Origin: Geobacter sp. UBA1603
Lineage (GTDB): Bacteria > Desulfobacterota > Desulfuromonadia > Geobacterales > Pseudopelobacteraceae
DNA length: 25,253 nucleotides
Direction of reading: 5' to 3'
Assembly: GCA_002322035.1 (NCBI GenBank)
Contig: DCNF01000089.1
Coordinates: 7,407-32,659 of the forward strand
Shown: piece after piece, positions 1 through 8,362 of the stretch
Layout: each line of letters begins with the position of its first letter
Numbering within the stretch: position 1 is the first letter of the stretch
Translations under genes and position numbers: made by a program
Notes under the pieces: generated by a model
Databases searched by the model: none
Seen by the model: the letters and a program-made list of their open reading frames with translations, nothing else
What the model was told of the DNA's origin: nothing

Positions 1-3
1 GGA

Positions 4-1266
4 ATGCACCTCAAGTACGGTTCCACATCCTTTGATCTCCATCTCCCGCCGGGTCGTCTGGCGGGAGTCATCTCTCCTTCATCGGCCACCCCCGATGTTT
101 CCCCTGCAGATGTACTGACCGCAGCCCTTGATTCCTGCCGTGACCGTCTTGCCTGCTTCAGGCCGGGTGAGTCGGTTGTTATTGTTACCTCCGACATCAC
201 CCGCTATACCGGCAGTGAGGTTTATCTGCCGATCCTGGTTGAACGGCTCAACGCCGTCGGCATCCGGGATGAGGATATCGAGGTCCTGGTTGCCCTTGGC
301 ATCCATCGAAAACAGACGGATCACGAGCATCAAAAAATCCTTGGACCGCTGTACGGAAGGATCAGGGTGACCGACCACGACTGCGATGACCCTGCGGGGC
401 TTGTTCATATCGGCCGTACATCCAACGGCATTGATGTCTCGATCAATCGGCGGGCGGTCGAGGCTGACCGTCTGATTCTGACCGGTGTGATCGGCTTCCA
501 CTACTTTGCTGGATTTGGCGGCGGCCGCAAATCAGTCCTGCCCGGAATTGCCAGTCGCAAGGCCTGCATGGAGAGCCACTTTGCGGTGCTTAACCCCCAA
601 CCGGGGAGCGGCAAGAATCCGCTGGCCACGACCGGGCAACTGGACGGCAACCCGGTGCATCGGGCCATGTCCGAGGCATGCGCCATGGCAGCGCCCGACC
701 TGATTCTCAATACGATTCTTGCGCCCGACAAGCAGATAATCGCTGCCTATGCCGGTGATTGGCGTGAGGCCCATGAGGCGGGCTGTTGCCGGTATCGTGA
801 GCTGTTCGCCTGGCCGCTCAGGCAACGGGCAGATCTGGTGGTGGTTTCCTGTGGAGGATATCCCAAGGACATCAACCTGATCCAGTCCCACAAGTCGATG
901 GAGTATGCTGCCCAGGCGCTGAAGGAGGACGGGGTTATGATTCTGTTGGCCGAATGCCGCGACGGCTTCGGTAATACAACCTTTTTCAGTTGGTTTCGCC
1001 ATACGGCGCTCGATGCGTTTGAAGCAGCACTGCGAGAACGTTACGAAATTAACGGACAAACCGCTTATTCACTGCTTCAGAAGGCGCAGCGCTTCAGGAT
1101 TATTCTTGTCTCCGGTTTTCCGCGCCAGCAGGTAGAGGCGATGGGGATGCTTGCGGCATCGTCACTTGACGCGGCGCTGACAATGGCCGAGCAGCACCTG
1201 CCCCGGGACTGGGATGCCCTTGTTATGCCTGAAGGCGGGAGCGTACTGCCGATACTTGCAATTTGA
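4..1266 (+). CDS. LarA-family protein (nickel-pincer lactate racemase type, DUF2088)
   Basis: This 420-residue protein belongs to the LarA family, cytoplasmic 2-hydroxyacid racemases or epimerases that use a nickel-pincer nucleotide cofactor. The family's key residues appear in the expected order: Asp64 and Arg67 in SDITRYT, His101 in ALGIHR, His166 in GFHYFAG, Lys176 in GGGRKSV (the position that anchors the cofactor in LarA), His192 in ESHFAV, and a lysine near 297 in QSHKSM. The length matches the family (about 420-430). The start at base 4 is followed by a plausible N-terminus, but its ribosome site would lie outside the window, so a longer protein is possible. It lies 57 nt upstream of hemB on the same strand. 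The cofactor genes larB, larC and larE are not in the window. The family has many substrates, so lactate is only one possibility and I give no symbol. Confidence 0.85.
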   Translation: MHLKYGSTSFDLHLPPGRLAGVISPSSATPDVSPADVLTAALDSCRDRLACFRPGESVVIVTSDITRYTGSEVYLPILVERLNAVGIRDEDIEVLVALGIHRKQTDHEHQKILGPLYGRIRVTDHDCDDPAGLVHIGRTSNGIDVSINRRAVEADRLILTGVIGFHYFAGFGGGRKSVLPGIASRKACMESHFAVLNPQPGSGKNPLATTGQLDGNPVHRAMSEACAMAAPDLILNTILAPDKQIIAAYAGDWREAHEAGCCRYRELFAWPLRQRADLVVVSCGGYPKDINLIQSHKSMEYAAQALKEDGVMILLAECRDGFGNTTFFSWFRHTALDAFEAALRERYEINGQTAYSLLQKAQRFRIILVSGFPRQQVEAMGMLAASSLDAALTMAEQHLPRDWDALVMPEGGSVLPILAI

Positions 1267-1313
1267 AGGGCTGTTGGATACTATCCGCGCTGCCTGCTAC
1301 GAAATAACCGCCT

Positions 1314-1318
1314 GGAGG
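1314..1318 (+). promoter_or_regulatory. Ribosome binding site of hemB
   Basis: GGAGG five bases before the ATG at 1324. It fixes the hemB start. Confidence 0.8.
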
Positions 1319-1323
1319 TTTTC

Positions 1324-2301
1324 ATGTTCTTCCCGCAGTTCAGAGCCCGCCGCGTTCGCGGTAAAGAGGTTTTCCGGAGGATGGTCCGCGAGACATCCCT
1401 TTCGGTCAATGATCTGGTGTATCCGATGTTTTCGGCATTCGGCAGCGGGATCAGGAAAGAGGTTTCCTCCATGCCGGGCATCTACCAGCAGTCCATCGAG
1501 CACATCGTTGCCGAGGCGAAAGAGGTCATGGCGCTCGGTATCCCTGCCGTTCTGCTCTTCGGTATTCCGGAAACCAAGGATTCGGTTGGCAGTGATGCTT
1601 ATTCGGATACCGGTATTATTCAGGAGACCATCCGGGCGATCAAGGCCGAGGTGCCGGGACTGGCGGTGATCACGGATGTCTGCATGTGTGAGTATACGGA
1701 TCATGGCCATTGCGGAATTATCAAGGATGGGGACGTCGACAACGATTCAACGCTGGAGCTTTTGGCGCGCGAGGCCTTGTCCCATGCCCGGGCCGGGGCA
1801 GACATGGTCGCCCCGTCGGACATGATGGACGGCCGGGTGGCGGCAATCCGGGAAATACTGGACGAGAACGGTTTCGATTCGATCCCGGTCATGAGCTATG
1901 CGGTGAAATATGCTTCCGGCTATTACGGGCCCTTCCGCGAGGCGGCCGAATCGACCCCCCAGTTCGGTGACCGCCGCAGCTACCAGATGGATCCGGCCAA
2001 TCGTCGCGAAGCGCTGCGCGAAGCAGCGTCTGATATCGAGGAGGGCGCCGACATCATCATGGTTAAACCGGGCTTGCCCTATCTGGATATCGTACGTGAA
2101 CTGCGCGATGCCTATGAACTGCCTCTGGCGGTCTATAACGTGTCGGGCGAGTACAGTATGATTAAGGCGGCAGCGGCACATGGCTGGATTGACGAAGAGC
2201 GGGTGGTGATGGAAACCATGCTCGGATTCAAGCGGGCCGGTGCTGATATCATCATTACCTATCATGCCAAGGATGTGGCCCGCTGGCTCGCCAGAGCCTG
2301 A
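1324..2301 (+). CDS. hemB: Delta-aminolevulinic acid dehydratase (porphobilinogen synthase)
   Basis: HemB condenses two 5-aminolevulinate molecules to porphobilinogen, an early step of haem, sirohaem and cobalamin synthesis in the cytoplasm. The 325-residue length is typical. The two active-site lysines are visible: Lys195 in [15 protein letters not shown] and Lys248 (the Schiff-base lysine) in [11 protein letters not shown]. The sequence [14 protein letters not shown] gives Cys120, Cys122 and Cys130, the three-cysteine catalytic zinc site, so this is the zinc-dependent class and not the aspartate/magnesium class. GGAGG lies five bases before the start. It follows the LarA-like gene by 57 nt, where I could not find a convincing promoter, so the two may be cotranscribed. 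A strong hairpin terminator follows 22 nt after the stop. Haem supply fits the haem-binding sensor kinase elsewhere in the window, but that link is inference. Confidence 0.97.
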   Translation: MFFPQFRARRVRGKEVFRRMVRETSLSVNDLVYPMFSAFGSGIRKEVSSMPGIYQQSIEHIVAEAKEVMALGIPAVLLFGIPETKDSVGSDAYSDTGIIQETIRAIKAEVPGLAVITDVCMCEYTDHGHCGIIKDGDVDNDSTLELLAREALSHARAGADMVAPSDMMDGRVAAIREILDENGFDSIPVMSYAVKYASGYYGPFREAAESTPQFGDRRSYQMDPANRREALREAASDIEEGADIIMVKPGLPYLDIVRELRDAYELPLAVYNVSGEYSMIKAAAAHGWIDEERVVMETMLGFKRAGADIIITYHAKDVARWLARA

Positions 2302-2323
2302 AGACACAATGTTTGCAAATCAG

Positions 2324-2351
2324 AAAAGGGACGGCGTGTGCCGTCCCTTTT
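2324..2351. terminator. Bidirectional intrinsic terminator between hemB and the minus-strand exported-protein gene
   Basis: A perfect 12-bp inverted repeat, AAAAGGGACGGC and GCCGTCCCTTTT, with a 4-nt GTGT loop. The A-run on one side and T-run on the other give a U-tract in both directions. It lies 22 nt after the hemB stop and 5 nt after the stop of the opposing gene, so it probably ends both transcripts. Confidence 0.9.
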
Positions 2352-2356
2352 CGTGT

Positions 2357-2803
2357 TTATTCCCCTGTTTTTTCAGCCATCTCTTTCTTGTGCTTGCGGA
2401 TACTTCCCTCTTCTTTGCCTCCCAGGCTGGGCGGACTCTTCTCTGGCAGTTTGCTCGGCAGAGAGGGCAGTTTCGGGAGTTGCACCCCTCTGGCCTCTGC
2501 CGGTTTCTGGCCAGGTGCCGGTGCAGAAGCAGTGTGGGCCGAAGGGTTTGTCGGTGCGGTTTCTGCCGCAGCCTGTGGTCGGACTTTCCTGGGTTTTGGC
2601 GTAAAGGTCCGCTTCATGTTTACCTCGGAGGCGTTGAATACCTCGAGGCTGTCACGGTTAATCAGGACCCGGACTGTTGCGCCCTCACGCCAGACACGCT
2701 TTGCATTGATGACGCCTCCATCCTTGAGATAAACCGTGGCGGCGAAAGCCGATGCCGCAAAAGAACTTACAACAAGCACCACTCCGCTGATCAGCATTTT
2801 CAT
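2357..2803 (-). CDS. Small exported protein of unknown function
   Basis: This 148-residue protein begins MKMLISGVVLVVSSFAASAFA, a clear Sec signal peptide with an Ala-X-Ala type cleavage site near residue 21. After it comes a short beta-rich segment of about 45 residues (TVYLKDGGVINAKRVWREG, then a VLINRD stretch), then a low-complexity tail rich in Pro, Ala, Ser and Lys that looks unstructured. The start at 2803 has GGGAGGAG about 6 nt upstream. The frame is open for 28 more codons, but these would overlap the upstream transpeptidase gene and carry no signal sequence, so I reject them. It is the last gene of the envelope group, 49 nt after the L,D-transpeptidase gene. I do not recognise a named family. 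A periplasmic or cell-wall-associated role is inferred from the signal peptide and the neighbour. Confidence 0.8.
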   Translation of the reverse strand: MKMLISGVVLVVSSFAASAFAATVYLKDGGVINAKRVWREGATVRVLINRDSLEVFNASEVNMKRTFTPKPRKVRPQAAAETAPTNPSAHTASAPAPGQKPAEARGVQLPKLPSLPSKLPEKSPPSLGGKEEGSIRKHKKEMAEKTGE

Positions 2804-2852
2804 GCCGTCTCCTCCCTGTTTCTGAATGTCAGCATAAGAACCAGATTGTCGC

Positions 2853-3722
2853 TCAACGGCCGGACTTGTATTTCGGAAGCGGGCCACGCACTTCTACCAC
2901 CGGTCCGTCCTCAATCTCTTCAGCCTCACCGCTGTCCTCATCCTCATAGTCAATGACCGCTGCCCATCTGTACAGTTTCTGCGAGTCCAGCAACACCGGC
3001 TTTTCCGGGAACCCGTAGACGCGCAGCTGCATCTCTTCATCAAACAGTCCGATGCAGCCGTGTGATGCCGGCCTGCCTGGCAGGTCGCGGGCATGAAGCC
3101 AGTAGGATACGTTATCATCGCCGATATGAAAACGGATTGCATTATCCATCGGGTACTGCTCGGTTTCGTCCTGGGTTTTATACAATGACGACGTATGGGT
3201 CAGGTGCCGTGCAGAAATCCGGAACAAACCGATCGGCGTCTCTGTTCCTGCCTTTCCGGTGGCGGCCGGGGCGGAAAATACCAAACGGCCCCGCTCGTAG
3301 GCTCCCAGCCACTGCTCGGTAATATCAACCAGGATATACTTGGTGTGCTGTCTGGCTGGTTCGTACACTGCCGGCAGAGGACAGTAGCTCCGTGCGTCGG
3401 CCATGCGGTCCGGAACCTTGATCGTCATGCCGGGATAAACGTGGCGCCGATCAACTCTGTTCAGCCGGGCTATCCAGACCCAGTCACTGCCAAAGAGCGA
3501 TTCGAGGGTCTCGTTCGGTTTTACAAAATGGGGGTGCCAGCGCATCCCCGCCATACTCGGATACTCAATCCGGGAGAGGTCCTCCATTGCTTTGTCGGTT
3601 GGAGAGGCGGCCGGCTCGTCAGTTTCGGTCGGTGTGCGCAATACCGTAAAACCGACCAGCAGCATGGTAAAAAACAGTACCAAGACGAATCGGTGGGATC
3701 TCTGCATGTTGCTGTAACGCAT
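2853..3722 (-). CDS. LysM and YkuD-domain L,D-transpeptidase
   Basis: This 289-residue periplasmic protein is anchored by an N-terminal hydrophobic segment (about residues 11-29, VLVLFFTMLLVGFTVL). A LysM-like peptidoglycan-binding region follows (about 65-104, with the pattern KPNETLESLFGSDW, LNRVD and VYPGMTIKVP). The YkuD catalytic domain lies at about 127-250. Its active site is visible: His210 in YWLHARD, and Ser220-His221-Gly222-Cys223 in ASHGCIGL, Cys223 being the predicted nucleophile. The family makes 3-3 peptidoglycan crosslinks or attaches lipoproteins to the wall. The residue two after the cysteine is Gly, where Arg or Asn is usual. The acidic C-terminal tail (EDEDSGEAEEIEDG) is an addition. 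I chose the ATG at 3722 because AAAGG lies 7 nt before it; an in-frame ATG at 3740 has no such site. It is 31 nt after the YihY gene. Confidence 0.88.
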   Translation of the reverse strand: MRYSNMQRSHRFVLVLFFTMLLVGFTVLRTPTETDEPAASPTDKAMEDLSRIEYPSMAGMRWHPHFVKPNETLESLFGSDWVWIARLNRVDRRHVYPGMTIKVPDRMADARSYCPLPAVYEPARQHTKYILVDITEQWLGAYERGRLVFSAPAATGKAGTETPIGLFRISARHLTHTSSLYKTQDETEQYPMDNAIRFHIGDDNVSYWLHARDLPGRPASHGCIGLFDEEMQLRVYGFPEKPVLLDSQKLYRWAAVIDYEDEDSGEAEEIEDGPVVEVRGPLPKYKSGR

Positions 3723-3753
3723 ATGGTACCTTTGGTGCATTGATAGCTACATT

Positions 3754-4641
3754 CTAGCCGGCCGGAGCGTTATATTCAACTTCTTCGTTGTCAGTATTCG
3801 TGTCGTCTGTCTGTGCAGAGGTGTCACTCATCTGTAGAAGCCAGACGATTTGCATACCGGCAAGCACAATGCACCAGCCAGTGAGAATCCAGATCATAAA
3901 CGCGGGCAAAAGGGACAGGGTGCCGTAAATTGCATTATAGCGGGCTATGCCGAACTGAAAATGAACAAAACACCAGTGAGCAAACTGCCAGAGAGTGCCG
4001 GCGATTACGCTCCCGGCCAGGGCGTTGCGGAAGCTGATATGGGTATTGGGCACAAATCGGTAGCAACAGAGCAGCGCGATCCAGATACTCAGGTATGGCA
4101 CTAGTTTGAAAAGTGCCAGGAGAACGCTACCAAACAGTGGCAGGCGAAAGAACCACTTGATCACCCCTTGATGCTGCAGGCTGGTGGTGACGCTGGCCGC
4201 CAGGGCGATCAGAAGCGGTATGCTGAAGATGACAATAAGGTAGTCCCGCAGTTTGTGATGGTAGGCTTTACCCCTCTCTATGCCGCAGATCTGGTTAAAG
4301 GCATCCTCAAGATTATCGAGTGTCGCCATGACAGACAAGAGAAGCGCGGCCAGGCCGACAAAACCCAGCGATGCGACCTTCGTGTTGGCTATATATCCCA
4401 AGATGCGGGTAATGATCTCATGGGAACCGGCCGCAACGCTGGAAAGGATGACCGGCGCCAGGACCGAGTGTACGTCGAGGGCTTTCAGGATGGCGAACAG
4501 GATGGCCAGGAACGGGATTACCGAGAGCAGGCTCGAAAAAGAGAGTGCCGATGCATGGGTCATGCAGCGGTCATCGATGAATTTGAGAAAAAGTATTTTC
4601 AGGCCTTCGGTAATGCGAGCCCGTTGCCTGGATACCATCAT
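3754..4641 (-). CDS. YihY/BrkB family integral membrane protein
   Basis: This 295-residue polytopic inner-membrane protein has the YihY/BrkB layout (once mislabelled ribonuclease BN). Near the N-terminus is the family signature around DDRCMTHASALSFSSLLSVI. Several long hydrophobic segments follow, including IPFLAILFAILKAL, LGFVGLAALLLSVMATL, DYLIVIFSIPLLIALA, a stretch ending LLCCYRFVPN, and FMIWILTGWCIVLAGMQIVW, about six in all. The C-terminus is short, polar and acidic. The molecular function is not settled for the family. I chose the start at 4641 because GAGG lies 5 nt upstream and because the longer open frame (to 4704) would read through a transcription terminator hairpin. That hairpin, at the end of the YtxH gene, sits only 10 nt before this start. 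Confidence 0.87.
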   Translation of the reverse strand: MMVSRQRARITEGLKILFLKFIDDRCMTHASALSFSSLLSVIPFLAILFAILKALDVHSVLAPVILSSVAAGSHEIITRILGYIANTKVASLGFVGLAALLLSVMATLDNLEDAFNQICGIERGKAYHHKLRDYLIVIFSIPLLIALAASVTTSLQHQGVIKWFFRLPLFGSVLLALFKLVPYLSIWIALLCCYRFVPNTHISFRNALAGSVIAGTLWQFAHWCFVHFQFGIARYNAIYGTLSLLPAFMIWILTGWCIVLAGMQIVWLLQMSDTSAQTDDTNTDNEEVEYNAPAG

Positions 4642-4651
4642 GGGAGCCTCA

Positions 4652-4678
4652 TAAAAAAAGCCCACCGTGGTGGGCTTT
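4652..4678 (-). terminator. Intrinsic terminator after the DUF948-YtxH genes
   Basis: Read on the minus strand, AAAGCCCACC and GGTGGGCTTT form a 9-10 bp stem with a 2-4 nt loop, followed directly by a run of seven T. It lies 22 nt after the YtxH stop. The ribosome binding site of the next gene starts about 2 nt after the T-run, so the YihY gene needs readthrough or an internal promoter. Confidence 0.88.
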
Positions 4679-4700
4679 CCGGCAAGGTGATACGCTGTCG

Positions 4701-5012
4701 TCAAGAAGCCTGGGAACGTTCCTTTTCACGTTGCATGGCCTCGCGGCCGGCTTCGATTGCTGAAGCCAGAATCGATTTTTTCTCAATTACGGTCTCTTTG
4801 CCGTCTTCGAGAGCGTTTTTGATTTTATCCTGGGCTTCGCGGGCATATTCTTTGATCTTGTCAACCGCATCGTCGGTCAGGTCGGCAATCTTGTCGCGTA
4901 TCTCATTCCCGCTTTTGGGGGCATACAGCAACGCCAAGCCGGCTCCGAGCGCTGCGCCTGCAACAAAAGACACCAAAACTGTTCCAGCCGAAATTCCCCG
5001 TTCTTCTGACAT
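4701..5012 (-). CDS. YtxH-domain small membrane-associated protein
   Basis: This 103-residue protein has one hydrophobic Gly/Ala-rich segment near the N-terminus (GTVLVSFVAGAALGAGLALLY). The YtxH signature APKSGNEIRDKI follows, then a charged, amphipathic helical tail rich in Lys, Glu, Asp and Ala that could form a coiled coil. YtxH proteins are often near general-stress or envelope genes, and their biochemical role is not known. The start at 5012 is preceded by GGGGAGG at a spacing of 8 nt; the frame is open 12 codons further but would overlap the previous gene. The stop of the DUF948 gene lies one base before this ATG, which suggests translational coupling. DUF948 and YtxH genes are often found together, which supports both assignments. 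A terminator follows. Confidence 0.88.
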   Translation of the reverse strand: MSEERGISAGTVLVSFVAGAALGAGLALLYAPKSGNEIRDKIADLTDDAVDKIKEYAREAQDKIKNALEDGKETVIEKKSILASAIEAGREAMQREKERSQAS

Positions 5013-5013
5013 G

Positions 5014-5409
5014 TCACATTCCTCCCCGTTTTTTGAGATATCTGTCAAGCATGTATTTACCGGCGACTTTTGCCCCGGTCATCCAGATGGTGGTGCTGTT
5101 GAGGATGCCGGTCACCGTGCCGACCGAGCGGTTGATGGTGCTTAAATTCGTCCCGGTTTCCCCGAGTGCTGACATAAAGCGTTTGACATCGTCTGTATGT
5201 TCGGCAACACCACCGCCAACGGTTTTCAACTCGGCCAGGACAGCGGTCAATTCCTGAATGGTCGGTTTCAGTTCGGTCTGGACCATGTCCGACAAGGTCC
5301 CGATCGATGATGCGGTCCGCTTGACAGCCGTGATGGTCGGTATAAGGGTTAAAACCAGGATGCAGAGCGCTACGGCGATGATGATCAGCGCGATTCCTGT
5401 CAGGGTCAT
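5014..5409 (-). CDS. DUF948 domain membrane protein
   Basis: This 131-residue protein has an N-terminal membrane helix (LTGIALIIIAVALCILVLTLIPTI, about residues 3-26). A long helical region of DUF948 type follows (TELKPTIQELTAVLAELKTV and beyond), which is likely to form a coiled coil. A basic C-terminus (YLKKRGGM) ends the protein. The function of DUF948 proteins is unknown; they are single-pass membrane proteins, commonly paired with YtxH proteins as here. The stop codon abuts the YtxH start with one base between. GGAG lies about 10 nt before the start. Two candidate sigma-70 promoters lie in the gap behind it. Confidence 0.85.
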   Translation of the reverse strand: MTLTGIALIIIAVALCILVLTLIPTITAVKRTASSIGTLSDMVQTELKPTIQELTAVLAELKTVGGGVAEHTDDVKRFMSALGETGTNLSTINRSVGTVTGILNSTTIWMTGAKVAGKYMLDRYLKKRGGM

Positions 5410-5438
5410 GTGCGTGTTCTCCGATTCGGTTGTCTGAA

Positions 5439-5482
5439 ATTATAGCAGGATTTCAGTATAGCCCAATTTGCCCAATATTCAA
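5439..5482 (-). promoter_or_regulatory. Two tandem, staggered sigma-70-type promoters for the DUF948-YtxH genes
   Basis: Read on the minus strand, the nearer pair is TTGGGC (5461-5466), 16 nt, TATAAT (5439-5444), about 30 nt before the ATG. The farther pair is TTGAAT (5477-5482), 16 nt, TATACT (5455-5460). The -10 of the far one lies directly next to the -35 of the near one. The TATAAT match is perfect. Seen by eye only; the 109-nt gap between gmhA and this gene holds nothing else I can name. Confidence 0.5.
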
Positions 5483-5518
5483 ATCAATTCCGAGAGTATC
5501 ACCTGTGTGGCCTTCCGG

Positions 5519-6094
5519 TCAGCCTGCGGCAAATATCCCCTGTTCGATCAAATCGCAGACGATGTGGATGATCGTGATGTGCCCCTCCTGGATGCGCGGG
5601 GTGTCATTGCTCGGAATGACCAGTGCCAGGTCGCACTGCGGGCCAATTGTACCGCCATCCCGACCCAAGAGACCGATGGTGCGGCAGCCTCGTTCCCGGG
5701 CTCGTTGCAGAGCCTGCTCAACGTTGGGGGAGTTGCCGCTGGTCGAAATACCGATCACCAGATCCCCCGGGGTGGCCAGCGCTTCGACCTGGCGCCGGAA
5801 GGCCGCCTCAAAACCGTAGTCATTGCCGATGGCGGTCAGGATGGACGTATCGGTCGAAAGGGCGATGGCTGGCAGGGCCGGCCGTTCAAGGCGAAAGCGG
5901 CTGACAATTTCAGCGGCAAAGTGCTGGCTGTCGGCTGCCGATCCGCCGTTGCCCATAATCAGGAGCTTGCCGCCGGAGCGGAAGCACTCGATTGCCATGG
6001 CCGCCATCTGGGCAATTCCAGGGGTCAGTTTCTCTTCAATCAGGCTGAAGAGCGCCCGGTGTTCAGCCAGCTGTGAACGAATTTCTGAAATCAT
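5519..6094 (-). CDS. gmhA: Phosphoheptose isomerase (sedoheptulose 7-phosphate isomerase)
   Basis: GmhA converts sedoheptulose 7-phosphate to glycero-manno-heptose 7-phosphate, the first step of ADP-heptose synthesis for the LPS inner core. The 191-residue length is usual. It is a single SIS domain with [20 protein letters not shown] (phosphosugar loop), a long conserved stretch ending [27 protein letters not shown], and [20 protein letters not shown]. The zinc and catalytic residues of the family are present: His58, Glu62, Gln169 and His177. GGAGG lies 9 nt before the start. The first 32 bases overlap the end of the glycosyltransferase gene, so the two are probably coupled and may serve LPS assembly together. 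Related SIS proteins such as DiaA lack this full metal set, so I favour GmhA. Confidence 0.93.
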   Translation of the reverse strand: MISEIRSQLAEHRALFSLIEEKLTPGIAQMAAMAIECFRSGGKLLIMGNGGSAADSQHFAAEIVSRFRLERPALPAIALSTDTSILTAIGNDYGFEAAFRRQVEALATPGDLVIGISTSGNSPNVEQALQRARERGCRTIGLLGRDGGTIGPQCDLALVIPSNDTPRIQEGHITIIHIVCDLIEQGIFAAG

Positions 6095-7160
6095 CAGTGC
6101 ATGCCTCCAATTCAGGGGTAAGCTCGGCAGGAATGCCGGTGGTGAATGCAGGCGCCAGATCGGTCAGCGCCGGGACACCATCAATGCCGGGGAAACCGTA
6201 TCCCTCGCTTCCGCGGACCAGAATGCTTTCGGGGGCGGTCGTGCGGATCTCGGCAATGCGACGGGTCAGGGCCCGGCGGGGCATCAGGAGCGGGAGTTGA
6301 TCGACGATGATGCCGGTATGCAGGCCGTTCCAGCCACGCCGCTTGCACTCTGCCGCCTGACTCCGGTGCATGAGCAGGGTGAAGCGATGGCCACGCCGTG
6401 CCCCGGCGAGGATGACTTCAAGGGCGCCTTCCAGGACTTCAGGGGTGCTTTCGACATCGAAGTAGACGGCGTATTCATGCTGATGCCCCCATTGTGCCTG
6501 AAAGAGTCGCTTGCTTTCGGCAGTTGTTTCACGCCGTCGCTGCTCAGACCCGAAGGCGGTTTCCTGGCCGCAGGCAAGGCTGATCTTTGCCGTTGCCAGC
6601 GTGTGATAACCTCTGGCAAGGGCCCTCCGCACATATTCTTTGAGGCACCATTCGCCGCTGTCCATCCCTTCGGTGAACCGTCCCAGAAGCATGTGCAGGT
6701 CGCCGCGAATCAGCAGGGTGCTGAATGAAACGTAGAAGGTTTCTATCAGGGTGCAGCCGCGGGTCATTGCCGGCATGCCCGGCGCGCCTGGTCCGTGGAA
6801 GAGCGGCGATACGATCCCTGCACGGGGTGTCAACGCCGCAGCAAGCAGAGCCTCCAGCCAGCCGGCAGAAACCATGACATGCGGTCTTACAATCACGGCG
6901 TAGTCGCTGTCCGAGCGGGAAAGGGCGATATTGATGGCGGGTACCAGTCCGACGTTGCGATCCGACGAGATGAAGAGAGCCCGGTCCCCCAGCGATTCGG
7001 AAAACTCTTCGAGCATCAGTCCCGTTTCGCGGCTGCTGCCATTGTCCACGATGATAAGACGGGCTCCGGGCGAGTGCTCCAGGATTGCGGCCAGACAGGC
7101 GCGGGTTTCGAACGGGCTGTTCCAGACCGGCACAATTATGTCGACAGAGGGAGTCGGCAT
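6063..7160 (-). CDS. Family 2 glycosyltransferase with a variant metal site
   Basis: This 365-residue protein starts with a GT-A fold of family 2: [10 protein letters not shown] (7-16), LIIVDNGSS (35-43), [16 protein letters not shown] (65-80), then [17 protein letters not shown]. In most family members the last segment carries NPDV or NDDV, which supplies the metal-binding DXD; here it reads RPHV at 92-95, so that aspartate is gone. The C-terminal part (about 225-365) contains [20 protein letters not shown] and has no clear family match by eye; it may be a second, sugar-binding or regulatory domain. The partner gene gmhA overlaps its 3' end, so a role in LPS core or another heptose-containing glycan is likely. 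There is no Shine-Dalgarno, and the T-run of the mreB terminator ends 5 nt before the ATG. No membrane segment is visible. Confidence 0.8.
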   Translation of the reverse strand: MPTPSVDIIVPVWNSPFETRACLAAILEHSPGARLIIVDNGSSRETGLMLEEFSESLGDRALFISSDRNVGLVPAINIALSRSDSDYAVIVRPHVMVSAGWLEALLAAALTPRAGIVSPLFHGPGAPGMPAMTRGCTLIETFYVSFSTLLIRGDLHMLLGRFTEGMDSGEWCLKEYVRRALARGYHTLATAKISLACGQETAFGSEQRRRETTAESKRLFQAQWGHQHEYAVYFDVESTPEVLEGALEVILAGARRGHRFTLLMHRSQAAECKRRGWNGLHTGIIVDQLPLLMPRRALTRRIAEIRTTAPESILVRGSEGYGFPGIDGVPALTDLAPAFTTGIPAELTPELEACTDDFRNSFTAG

Positions 7161-7165
7161 TGAGT

Positions 7166-7188
7166 AAAAAGGCCCCGTTTCCGGGGCC
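7166..7188 (-). terminator. Intrinsic terminator of mreB
   Basis: Read on the minus strand, GGCCCCG and CGGGGCC form a 7-bp GC-only stem with a GAAA tetraloop, followed by TTTTT. It starts 6 nt after the mreB stop, and its T-run ends 5 nt before the glycosyltransferase ATG. Confidence 0.9.
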
Positions 7189-7194
7189 GTTCAG

Positions 7195-8253
<1,059 letters not shown>

Positions 8254-8291
8254 TCAAACGGAGTGCCGGGATCGGCTGAAAAAGGCTAAAT

Positions 8292-8320
8292 AAATTAGCA
8301 GAGCTGTGCATCGAATGCAA
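8292..8320 (-). promoter_or_regulatory. Sigma-70-type promoter of mreB
   Basis: Read on the minus strand, TTGCAT (8315-8320), 17 nt, TAATTT (8292-8297). It lies in the 124-nt gap between the HD-GYP gene and mreB, 54 nt before the ATG. I found no hairpin terminator for the HD-GYP gene in this gap. Confidence 0.5.
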
Positions 8321-8362
8321 GAAGGAATATGGATGGGTCTGCGGGAGCACGTGCGGAAAACG

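Noticed and set aside
2240..2956. Open frame on the plus strand across the hemB terminator
   Set aside because: It begins inside hemB, reads through a perfect terminator hairpin and lies antisense to a gene with a signal peptide and ribosome site.
4168..5145. Long open frame of 325 codons on the plus strand
   Set aside because: It lies antisense across the YihY and YtxH genes and their terminator, has low-complexity, charged composition, and shows no domain. The minus-strand genes have clear families.
5823..6728. Open frame of 301 codons on the plus strand
   Set aside because: It is antisense to gmhA and the glycosyltransferase and has no domain or ribosome site.
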